The notes below the pieces were generated by a model that was given only the letters and a program-made list of their open reading frames with translations, was not told where the DNA came from and ran no database searches. A DNA stretch of 35,410 bases from Prevotellaceae bacterium (lineage in GTDB: Bacteria > Bacteroidota > Bacteroidia > Bacteroidales > UBA932). Position numbers and translations under genes: made by a program. Positions 16,633 through 22,827 of this stretch are shown here, piece by piece (position 1 is the first letter of the stretch; every line of letters begins with the position of its first letter). The stretch covers positions 1 to 35,410 of the forward strand of contig JAISOH010000141.1 in the NCBI GenBank assembly GCA_031275825.1. The letters run 5' to 3'.

Positions 16633-17124
16633 ATGGCAATATATAAATATAAATTAACAATTGAAGACAATAAAAATTTTGTTCGCGAGTGCGAGATTGA
16701 AGACGATTCCACACTTTACGATTTACATCGCTATATACAAAAAGAGTTGGATTTTGACGATGCTCAACTTGCCGTATTTTTCATATCAAATCCGCAATGG
16801 GAGCGAGTACAGTCAATACCCGTTTTCGATTTGGGCAACGGCTCAATGGATTCGATTATGATAGGCGATTTGGTTAATGATGAAAAAAATAATCTGCTGT
16901 ATGTTTTCGACATGTATAATAATCGACAGTTACAGATTGAATTTATGTTTGAAGTTGAAGAAACAAGGCGAACAGCATATCCTCGAACCGTTGCAGGCAA
17001 AGGAAATCCGCCAAATCAGTTTTCGGGAAATACATATTCAGCGGAAATTGACAGTTACGATGACGATATTTCAGGCTTTGAAAATGAAGAACTTGACATG
17101 CTTTCGGAAACCGATGATGTTTAA
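16633..17124 (+). CDS. Plasmid pRiA4b ORF-3-like protein
   Basis: This is a 163-residue soluble protein resembling the plasmid pRiA4b ORF-3 / IS1096 passenger (PF07929-type) fold. The N-terminus is KYKLTIED..REC.IEDDSTLYDLHRYIQ, and the middle SIMIGDLV.....LLYVFDMYNN has the family's YVFDMYN feature. The C-terminus from about residue 130 is low-complexity and very acidic (SYDDDISGFENEELD). No transmembrane segment or signal peptide is present. Function is unknown; chromosomal copies in Bacteroidota are not themselves mobile. It is 10 bases after the acyl-CoA reductase gene and 58 before miaA, probably one transcript. Confidence 0.7.
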   Translation: MAIYKYKLTIEDNKNFVRECEIEDDSTLYDLHRYIQKELDFDDAQLAVFFISNPQWERVQSIPVFDLGNGSMDSIMIGDLVNDEKNNLLYVFDMYNNRQLQIEFMFEVEETRRTAYPRTVAGKGNPPNQFSGNTYSAEIDSYDDDISGFENEELDMLSETDDV

Positions 17125-17182
17125 AATAATTGATTGACAGATTATTAATGTTTTAATATGGAAATTCAACATACTGCTTAAA

Positions 17183-18076
17183 ATGAAACGACTTGTTGTT
17201 TTGCTCGGCGCTACATGTGTTGGAAAAACCGATTTAAGCATACGGCTTGCTCAATACATGCAATGTCCGATTATTTCTTCGGATTCGCGCCAGATTTATC
17301 GCGAAATGACAACGGGAACAGCCGTTCCCGAAAAAGAACAGATAAATGCAGTACAACATTATTTTATACAATCGCGTTCGATTTTTGACGACTATACGGC
17401 AGGAAAATTTGAATCGGATGCTATTGAATTAATTGACAATCTGTTTAAGCAACACGAACAATTACTGATGGTTGGCGGTTCCGGACTGTATATAGATGCC
17501 GTTTGCAAAGGCATTGATGCAATTCCGGCAACAGAAAACTGGCTGCGGCAAAGCATCATAGAACGTTATAAAAATGAAGGAATAGAATCTTTGCGTTTTG
17601 AACTAAAACGTCTGGATAAGGAAATTTATAATCAAATCGACATAAAAAATCCGCAACGCGTAATGCGCGCTCTCGAAGTATGTTTGACTTCGGGAAAACC
17701 ATATTCCAAATTAAAACGGAATTTTGCAAAAACTCGTAACTTTGACATTCTGAAAATAGGTTTGCAAATCAGTCGCAACGAATTATACGGCAAAATAAAC
17801 AGCCGAATTGACAAAATGTTTGAACAGGGCTTGCTTGATGAAGCCAGACAACTTTACAGATACAGAGATGTAAATGCCTTGAAAACTGTTGGATATAAAG
17901 AAATTTTTGAATATGTTGACGGAAAAATTTCACTTGATGAAGCCATAAATCTCATAAAACGCAATACCCGCCGATATGCCAAACGTCAAATATCGTGGTT
18001 TGCCCGTTACAATGATATTCATTGGTTTCATCCTGATGATTTTGAGGAAATTATAAAATTGTGTGTTCATAATTAA
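17183..18076 (+). CDS. miaA: tRNA dimethylallyltransferase
   Basis: MiaA adds a dimethylallyl group to N6 of A37 in tRNAs that read codons starting with U. The 297-residue length is typical. The P-loop GATCVGKT (9-16) is a mild variant of the usual GPTASGKT. IISSDSRQIYREMTTGTA (about 31-48) holds the catalytic Asp and the prenyl-donor binding part, QHYFI follows, and MVGGSGLYIDA (near 95-105), NPQRVMRALEV and GYKEIFEY are all conserved. The arm KRNTRRYAKRQISWFAR near the C-terminus is the usual tRNA-binding end. It follows the pRiA4b-like gene with a 58-base gap that has no clear promoter. Confidence 0.96.
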   Translation: MKRLVVLLGATCVGKTDLSIRLAQYMQCPIISSDSRQIYREMTTGTAVPEKEQINAVQHYFIQSRSIFDDYTAGKFESDAIELIDNLFKQHEQLLMVGGSGLYIDAVCKGIDAIPATENWLRQSIIERYKNEGIESLRFELKRLDKEIYNQIDIKNPQRVMRALEVCLTSGKPYSKLKRNFAKTRNFDILKIGLQISRNELYGKINSRIDKMFEQGLLDEARQLYRYRDVNALKTVGYKEIFEYVDGKISLDEAINLIKRNTRRYAKRQISWFARYNDIHWFHPDDFEEIIKLCVHN

Positions 18077-18248
18077 TGCCTGAAACTGAAAAATAAAATT
18101 TATAAAACTCACATCCTAAATTGCCTTAACGCTCATACGCAGTTTATATGTATCTGATAATCAAACTTATTTTGAATTAGCATTATGCAATAATCATATC
18201 GAAATGTAATTTATTTACATTTATGCATGAAATCAAAAAAAATATTTT

Positions 18249-18287
18249 TACTTTTGTACAAAAATAAAAATCCGAGTTAATCGGATT
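18249..18287 (+). promoter_or_regulatory. -7 element plus leader hairpin of arginine decarboxylase gene
   Basis: TACTTTTG (18249-18256) matches TAnnTTTG. About 13 bases later, in the expected 5' leader, AATCCGA (18269-18275) and TCGGATT (18281-18287) form a perfect 7-bp stem with a 5-base loop, ending 38 bases before the start codon. A -33 match is weak. The hairpin may affect translation or mRNA stability; this is inference. Confidence 0.5.
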
Positions 18288-18325
18288 GATAAAAAACATT
18301 CAATTTAAATTAGTTGCTTTATACA

Positions 18326-19717
18326 ATGAAAAATAAATATATTGACTTGATTGAACAGACTTTTGAGTTTCCATCTACGGAATTTAAAGTAGAAGATGGC
18401 GAACTGTATTTTAATGATATTCCGCTGATGGATATTATTAAACAATACGGAACGCCTCTTAAAATAACATATCTTCCGAAAATAAGCCAGCAAATACAAA
18501 AAGCAAAACGGCTGTTTAATGTGGCTATGGCAAAAGTTGACTATGATGGCGATTACCATTACTGCTATTGTACCAAAAGTTCTCATTTTTCATTTGTTCT
18601 CGAAGAAGCTCTGAAAAATGAAATAAATATTGAAACTTCATCGGCTTTTGATATAAATATAATAGAAGAGCTTTACAATCAGGGAATTATTAACAAAGAC
18701 CTGTTTGTGATTTGTAATGGATTTAAAAAACAGCAATATATTGAAAATATTGCAAATATGGTAAATACAGGTTGGAAAAACTGTATTCCAATTCTTGACA
18801 ACATGCTTGAATTTGATTCGCTCGGCGAACTTGTTACAGGAAAATGCAAACTTGGCATTCGCATTGCAGCCGAAGAAGAACCCAAATTTGAATTTTATAC
18901 TTCGCGTCTGGGAATACGTTACAGCGATGTTGTGCCGTTTTACGAAAATCATATCAGGAAAAATCCCAATTTTGAGATGAAAATGCTTCATTTCTTTATC
19001 AATACCGGAGTAAAAGACGATGCGTACTATTGGAATGAACTGGCAAAATGCGTAAAAGTTTATTGCGAACTGAAAAAAATATGCCCCACTCTTGATTCTC
19101 TTAATATAGGCGGCGGTTTTCCGATAAAAACATCCATGCAGTTCGACTATGATTATGAATATATGACGGAAGAAATTATTGCGCAAATAAAAAACATCTG
19201 TTCCCAATATGAAACTCCTGAACCTCACATATTCAGCGAATTCGGTTCGTACACAGTTGGCGAAAGCGGAGCGGTTATTTATTCAATTTTAGGACAGAAA
19301 CAACAAAATGACCGCGAACGCTGGTATATGATCGATGGTTCGTTTATAACAAATCTTCCAGACACTTGGGGACTTAAACAGCGCTTTATAATGCTTGCCA
19401 TCAATAACTGGTATCATGAATATACCCGCGTTATTCTTGGCGGATTAACTTGCGACAGTCAGGATTATTATAACTCAGAAGCGCATTCAAATGCAATATT
19501 TTTACCTCAATACAATAAAGATGAAACATTGTATATAGGATTTTTTCATACTGGAGCATACCAGGAATCGCTGGGCGGCTACGGCGGAATACAACACTGC
19601 CTGCAACCGGCGCCGAAACACATAATTATCGACCGCGACAAAAGCGGCGAATATTATACCCGTCTGTTCAGCAAGGAACAATCGTTTCGTTCGATGTTGA
19701 AAATTCTCGGATATTAA
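18326..19717 (+). CDS. Arginine decarboxylase, short alanine-racemase-fold type
   Basis: This PLP enzyme (463 residues) closely follows the short arginine decarboxylases of Bacteroidota, which make agmatine for polyamine synthesis. The PLP-binding Lys is expected at Lys84 in YCYCTKSSHFSF. INIETSSAFDINII, the glycine-rich SLNIGGGFPIK and SEFGSYTVGESGAVIY fit the fold-III barrel. Near the C-terminus GGLTCDSQDYY supplies the Cys and Asp that act across the dimer interface, and GFFHTGAYQE is the closing motif. The ATG at 18326 is preferred over a TTG at 18314. It is 5 bases before the rRNA methyltransferase gene. The close relatives carboxynorspermidine and diaminopimelate decarboxylases are less likely because of overall text and length. 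Confidence 0.82.
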   Translation: MKNKYIDLIEQTFEFPSTEFKVEDGELYFNDIPLMDIIKQYGTPLKITYLPKISQQIQKAKRLFNVAMAKVDYDGDYHYCYCTKSSHFSFVLEEALKNEINIETSSAFDINIIEELYNQGIINKDLFVICNGFKKQQYIENIANMVNTGWKNCIPILDNMLEFDSLGELVTGKCKLGIRIAAEEEPKFEFYTSRLGIRYSDVVPFYENHIRKNPNFEMKMLHFFINTGVKDDAYYWNELAKCVKVYCELKKICPTLDSLNIGGGFPIKTSMQFDYDYEYMTEEIIAQIKNICSQYETPEPHIFSEFGSYTVGESGAVIYSILGQKQQNDRERWYMIDGSFITNLPDTWGLKQRFIMLAINNWYHEYTRVILGGLTCDSQDYYNSEAHSNAIFLPQYNKDETLYIGFFHTGAYQESLGGYGGIQHCLQPAPKHIIIDRDKSGEYYTRLFSKEQSFRSMLKILGY

Positions 19718-19722
19718 ATCCT

Positions 19723-20475
19723 ATGCTCGGCAAAGCAAAAATAAAACAGATAAAATCGCTGGAATATAAGAAATTTCGTGATGAATTGGGTTTATTTGTA
19801 GCCGAAGGCGAAAAATTAACAGGCGAGATTTTACAGTCAAATCTTGAAATTGACAGTTTGTTTTGCCTGTCCGGTTCAATATTACCAAATCATAATGCCA
19901 TAGCCGAAATAATTTCGGAAAACGAAATGAAACGCATCAGTTTCCTTAAAACGCCTTCGGTAGCATTTGTTACGGTGAAAATTCCAAATAAAAAAATAGA
20001 TTTCAAGCAAATAAACAGTTCGTTGAATATTGTTCTTGATAACATTCAAGACCCCGGAAATTTAGGTACAATAATACGTTTGTGCGACTGGTTTGGAATA
20101 CGTAACATTATTTGTTCGCATAAAACTGCCGATTGCTTTTCGCCAAAAGCAGTGCAGGCAACAATGGGAGCAATATGTCGAGTAAATGTTTTTTATGTGG
20201 AATTAAACGATTTTTTTAATGATGTTGACAAAAATACTGCTGTTTACGGCACTTTTCTTGAAGGTGAAAATATTTATAAGGCAAAACTTTTGCCTCAAGG
20301 ATTAATAATCATGGGCAACGAAGGTAAGGGGATTTCGCCGGAAGCAGCAAAATATGTAACTCAAAAACTTTGCATACCCTGTTTTTCAGAAAATGAGATA
20401 AAACCCGAATCTATTAATGTTTCAGCAGCAACGGCAATAGTTTGTTCCGAATTTAAACGAAGGACTTTTTTATAA
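19723..20475 (+). CDS. SpoU/TrmH-family RNA 2'-O-methyltransferase
   Basis: This 250-residue SPOUT (trefoil-knot) methyltransferase transfers methyl from SAM to a ribose 2'-OH in rRNA or tRNA. An N-terminal substrate-binding domain (FVAEGEKLTGEIL, residues about 26-38) precedes the SpoU core with motif 1 LDNIQDPGNLGTIIRLCDWFG (about 104-124; Asn and Arg conserved), motif 2 IIMGNEGKGIS (about 193-203) and motif 3 SINVSAATAIVCSEF (about 229-243). Motif 3 has SAAT where most members have SVAA. It shares a transcript with the arginine decarboxylase gene. The exact nucleotide target is unknown; the RlmB-like layout suggests 23S rRNA. Confidence 0.88.
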   Translation: MLGKAKIKQIKSLEYKKFRDELGLFVAEGEKLTGEILQSNLEIDSLFCLSGSILPNHNAIAEIISENEMKRISFLKTPSVAFVTVKIPNKKIDFKQINSSLNIVLDNIQDPGNLGTIIRLCDWFGIRNIICSHKTADCFSPKAVQATMGAICRVNVFYVELNDFFNDVDKNTAVYGTFLEGENIYKAKLLPQGLIIMGNEGKGISPEAAKYVTQKLCIPCFSENEIKPESINVSAATAIVCSEFKRRTFL

Positions 20476-20476
20476 A

Positions 20477-20496
20477 TTACAGTTATTTTGCTGTAA
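20477..20496 (+). terminator. Weak stem-loop after the SpoU methyltransferase gene
   Basis: TTACAG (20477-20482) pairs with CTGTAA (20491-20496) around an 8-base loop, right at the stop codon and followed by AATAATTTT. The stem is short, so this is only a possible transcript end between convergent genes. Confidence 0.3.
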
Positions 20497-20576
20497 AATA
20501 ATTTTGCCTTTCTTCTTATTGATATCATCGGCAACACACTTAACTGAAAATTAGAATATTGAATACGGTAATAGAT

Positions 20577-20963
20577 TCAGCAATGTATTAAATTTCTTGC
20601 TATCCAAAATGTTATAATTATGAAAAGAATAATGTATATGGATTTTTTCCCTGATAATATTTTCCGACATTCGGACAGTTTCCCTGTCAATTTATTTGTA
20701 GTATCTACCGAAATACTAAACAGCAAATAAGGAATGGCAACAACAAGCAGCACATTTTCTTTAATTGCATTGAAAATGTTAAAATTCAACAAATAATGTA
20801 TTGCCCGTTGCGAACCGCAACCGGGACATTTGCATCCTGTTAATGCAAAAAACGGACACTTCGGAAAATATTGACTTTCCGAAGGATTATAAATTGCGTA
20901 TAATATAACAAGAATCACTGCAACAGGCAATATTATACATAATTTAAATGTTTTATTAGTCAT
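20577..20963 (-). CDS. DUF2752 membrane protein
   Basis: This is a 128-residue inner-membrane protein of the DUF2752 family, function unknown. Predicted membrane segments lie at about 7-26, 69-88 and 109-125. The family signature CPFFALTGCKCPGCGSQRAI (36-55) has four Cys and the GSQRA text shared by all members; it may bind metal, which is inference. The ATG at 20963 overlaps the end of the upstream DUF4339 gene by 8 bases (ATGACTAA), so the two are translationally coupled; an ATG 21 bases further upstream is possible but gives a less hydrophobic start. The pairing with a GYF_2/dispanin protein recurs in Bacteroidota from general knowledge. Confidence 0.85.
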   Translation of the reverse strand: MTNKTFKLCIILPVAVILVILYAIYNPSESQYFPKCPFFALTGCKCPGCGSQRAIHYLLNFNIFNAIKENVLLVVAIPYLLFSISVDTTNKLTGKLSECRKILSGKKSIYIILFIIITFWIARNLIHC

Positions 20964-21438
20964 AAACTCCGCTTGCTGATCCAATGACTGATATTATCAA
21001 ACAAACAGCAATAACTCCTATGAAAATCCAAAAGCCGACAAGAGTCCATTTTTTTGCTTTGCGCGAATATCTTTCTGCGCCTTCAATATCTCCTGCATAA
21101 AAACGTGATTCTACTTTAGCAGCGTTTACAATTCCTGCTATTCCAAACGGCAGAGAACAAAACAATGTTACCAAAATTGATTCAACCAGCCATGTTTTAG
21201 GCGGACGTTGATTTTGAGTATTATTTTCCATATTTTTAGAGTATAAATTTGGTTTCGTAACTGACGGCGGAACGAATTTGAATATTTCGCTCAATTCTAA
21301 AAGTTCTCCGGCTTTTTTCCATTCGTTTAATCCCTGATACCAGACAGAAGTTTCGCGTTGGATGTTTTGTTCTTTCAATTCTTCCAGTGTAAAGGGACCA
21401 AAACTGTTTGTTCCATCTGAATAAAAATATTTTTTCAT
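20956..21438 (-). CDS. GYF_2 (DUF4339) plus CD225/dispanin-like membrane protein
   Basis: This is a 160-residue two-domain protein. Residues 3-50 form a GYF_2/DUF4339 domain (YFYSDGTNSFGPFTLEEL, then WYQGLNEWKKAGEL), a presumed protein-interaction module. After a Pro/Asn-rich linker come two membrane segments at about 85-107 and 133-155 with LFCSLPFGIAGIVNAAKVES and the AGDIEGAERYSRKAKKW loop, typical of the bacterial CD225/dispanin group. Topology is likely GYF domain in the cytoplasm with a membrane hairpin. It overlaps the DUF2752 gene by 8 bases and has a good promoter upstream. Function is unknown; an envelope or membrane-organising role is inference. Confidence 0.83.
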   Translation of the reverse strand: MKKYFYSDGTNSFGPFTLEELKEQNIQRETSVWYQGLNEWKKAGELLELSEIFKFVPPSVTKPNLYSKNMENNTQNQRPPKTWLVESILVTLFCSLPFGIAGIVNAAKVESRFYAGDIEGAERYSRKAKKWTLVGFWIFIGVIAVCLIISVIGSASGVYD

Positions 21439-21471
21439 AACAGTATTTTAGTTAATTATAAATTAAGATTG

Positions 21472-21502
21472 CAAAAATATAATTTAAAATTATATCTGCA
21501 AA
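21472..21502 (-). promoter_or_regulatory. Promoter of the DUF4339-DUF2752 operon
   Basis: On the minus strand TTTG (21502-21499) and TATTTTTG (21479-21472) are separated by 19 bases, a full match to the Bacteroidetes promoter. A perfect AT-rich palindrome overlaps the spacer and the first bases of the -7 element. Confidence 0.7.
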
Positions 21503-21545
21503 ATATTTTTATAATTAATAATTATAAAACAGTAATTATTAATTA
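21477..21545. promoter_or_regulatory. Three AT-rich palindromes in the divergent promoter region
   Basis: ATATAATTT-a-AAATTATAT (21477-21495), TTTATAATTA-a-TAATTATAAA (21508-21528) and TAATTA-t-TAATTA (21533-21545) are perfect palindromes with a single central base. They lie between the divergent DUF4339 and XRE genes, and the first overlaps the DUF4339 promoter. They are plausible operators for the XRE protein, but AT-rich DNA makes such palindromes by chance more often. Confidence 0.4.
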
Positions 21546-21569
21546 TATGTAAAAATGATTTATATGTAA

Positions 21570-21577
21570 TAATTTTG
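21570..21577 (+). promoter_or_regulatory. -7 element next to the XRE regulator start
   Basis: TAATTTTG matches TAnnTTTG and ends 4 bases before the ATG at 21582. Use of it would give a leaderless or nearly leaderless transcript. A weak TATG lies 20 bases upstream in the -33 position. Confidence 0.45.
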
Positions 21578-21581
21578 CGCC

Positions 21582-21887
21582 ATGAATCTTAAAAAGCTTG
21601 GAAATAATATTTCTATTGTAAGAAGATCCCTGGGATTGACACAGGAAGAAGTTGCTTTTAATCTTAACATTTCAAGTACTTCGTATGCAAAAATCGAACG
21701 TGGAGAAACTAATGTTCCGTTTTTACGTTTGATTCAAATTGCCGATTATTTTAAAATTGATATTGTTGATTTGGTCAAGCAAAAAGATAAAATATATTTT
21801 GCTGATTTATTGTCAAGTATAGAACAAATAAAAAAAGATATAAATATCATTCAAAATACACTGTTACGAAACGACAAAATTCAATAA
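21582..21887 (+). CDS. XRE-family helix-turn-helix regulator
   Basis: This is a small (101-residue) DNA-binding protein. Residues about 6-62 form a classic XRE/Cro HTH: IVRRSLGLTQEEVAFNLNISSTSYAKIERGETNVPFLRLIQIADYF-type text, with LTQEEVA as helix 2 and SSTSYAKIERG as the recognition helix. From about 70 the tail (LLSSIEQIKKDINIIQNTLL) has heptad-like hydrophobics and probably forms a coiled coil for dimerisation. It is divergent from the DUF4339-DUF2752 operon, and palindromes lie between them, so it may control that operon and itself (inference). No partner toxin gene is adjacent, so it is not an obvious antitoxin. Confidence 0.9.
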   Translation: MNLKKLGNNISIVRRSLGLTQEEVAFNLNISSTSYAKIERGETNVPFLRLIQIADYFKIDIVDLVKQKDKIYFADLLSSIEQIKKDINIIQNTLLRNDKIQ

Positions 21888-22369
21888 TTGCTGTTTTTAT
21901 GTTCTGTTAAACTTACACACAAACACAGGCATACAATATAAATTAAATTTGGGCGGCACAAAACTTTTATTGTCTTTGCAAAAAAATGAAGACATTAGAA
22001 ATAAAACCGCATCTGCTTGAAACACAGTCAAAAATGCTTATATCTTGCTGTCAGTAATTTATTATCAGACAAAAACTTAAAAATAACTGTCCGATTTAAA
22101 TGGTTTTTGAATGATTTATAAGGTTTTATGAAGCGGGCTGTAATGCTGCTTTTTTATACAAAATTCAGATTATCATGTTCGGCACAGGCAGAAAAACGCC
22201 GTGCCGAACCTAATAATTTTAAAATATCGAAATCATCAAATCATAAACAACCGGTCATAAAACTTTATTTTCACTTGCAATTCGCTGTTAACAGGCAAAT
22301 TAAACTGTCAGTAAGAAATAACTGTTCAAATCAGTCCTGTTTGATTTCGACGACATTTCACAAGTAACC
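21888..22369. other. Intergenic stretch without a supportable gene
   Basis: About 480 bases between convergent genes. It holds a strong hairpin at 22177-22209 and a 23-codon ATG frame at 21986-22057 that I do not believe. The plus-strand 79-codon frame at 22128-22367 runs through the hairpin and has no protein-like features. Confidence 0.6.
22177..22209. repeat. Strong 12-bp hairpin in the intergenic stretch
   Basis: GTTCGGCAC (22177-22185) and GTGCCGAAC (22201-22209) are perfectly complementary, and after one bulged A the inner GGC (22187-22189) and GCC (22198-22200) extend the stem to 12 bp around loop AGAAAAAC. It is unusually GC-rich for this intergenic DNA. There is no clean T-run on either side, so a simple terminator is uncertain; a REP-like element is an alternative. 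Confidence 0.6.
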
Positions 22370-22792
22370 TTATTGCGGCATTTTGTAGGATGTTAATGTA
22401 ATGTAAATCACAGTATCTTCAGCCACAGTAAATTTGCAGTCATCAAATGCCGGTGGACCGTAAGTTCCTTTGGCGTTGTTGCTGTTGCCTGTTTTCTCCA
22501 CCGGAATACCGTAGACGCCGGTGTCTAATTTGCCGTTGTCGTTCTCGTCGTGGAAAATGGAAACCGCATACTCGCCCGGCGCCACCTTGTCCAGCATTAT
22601 ACTGATTTCCTCTTTGTCCACTTTTTGCATGGCGCTGTACACCGGTTTTTTCATGAAATTTTCCGCATTATATACTGCAACATATAATGTTCCTGCGGTT
22701 TGTTCCATACCATCTGTTACAATGGTCAGTTTGCTTTGTGCGTTGAGCGTGCTTGCAGCAAGCAGCATCAACAAAAAAATTGTTTGTTTCAT
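22370..22792 (-). CDS. DUF2141 exported protein
   Basis: This is a 140-residue periplasmic or surface protein of the DUF2141 family, function unknown. A signal peptide (MKQTIFLLMLLAASTLNAQ) leads an all-beta domain with typical DUF2141 text: GTLYVAVYNAENFMKKPVYS, LDKVAPGEYAVSIFHDENDN, GKLDTGVYGIPVEKTGNSN, YGPPAFDDCKFTV. It starts 35 bases after the stop of the TonB-dependent receptor gene and surely belongs to the same operon. The HDENDNGKLDTG part looks like a Ca-binding loop (inference). Base composition is fairly GC-rich (32 of the 60 bases from 22501), like the receptor's 5' part. Confidence 0.92.
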   Translation of the reverse strand: MKQTIFLLMLLAASTLNAQSKLTIVTDGMEQTAGTLYVAVYNAENFMKKPVYSAMQKVDKEEISIMLDKVAPGEYAVSIFHDENDNGKLDTGVYGIPVEKTGNSNNAKGTYGPPAFDDCKFTVAEDTVIYITLTSYKMPQ

Positions 22793-22827
22793 ACTTTTGA
22801 TTTGTTAAATAGTTTATGTAATTTTGT

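Noticed and set aside
16633..17124. The pRiA4b ORF-3-like gene as evidence for a plasmid or transposon here
   Set aside because: The name reflects where the family was first seen. No transposase, inverted repeats or replication gene flank it, and neighbours are housekeeping genes.
18638..19228. A 196-codon frame antisense to the arginine decarboxylase gene
   Set aside because: The sense protein is clearly conserved along this whole stretch; the antisense text is Phe/Tyr/His-rich noise.
21986..22057. A 23-codon ATG frame in the same gap
   Set aside because: Too short, with no promoter, no ribosome-binding context and no recognisable peptide type.
22128..22367. A 79-codon plus-strand frame in the gap before DUF2141
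   Set aside because: It runs through a strong hairpin and reads as low-complexity basic text without any motif or promoter.
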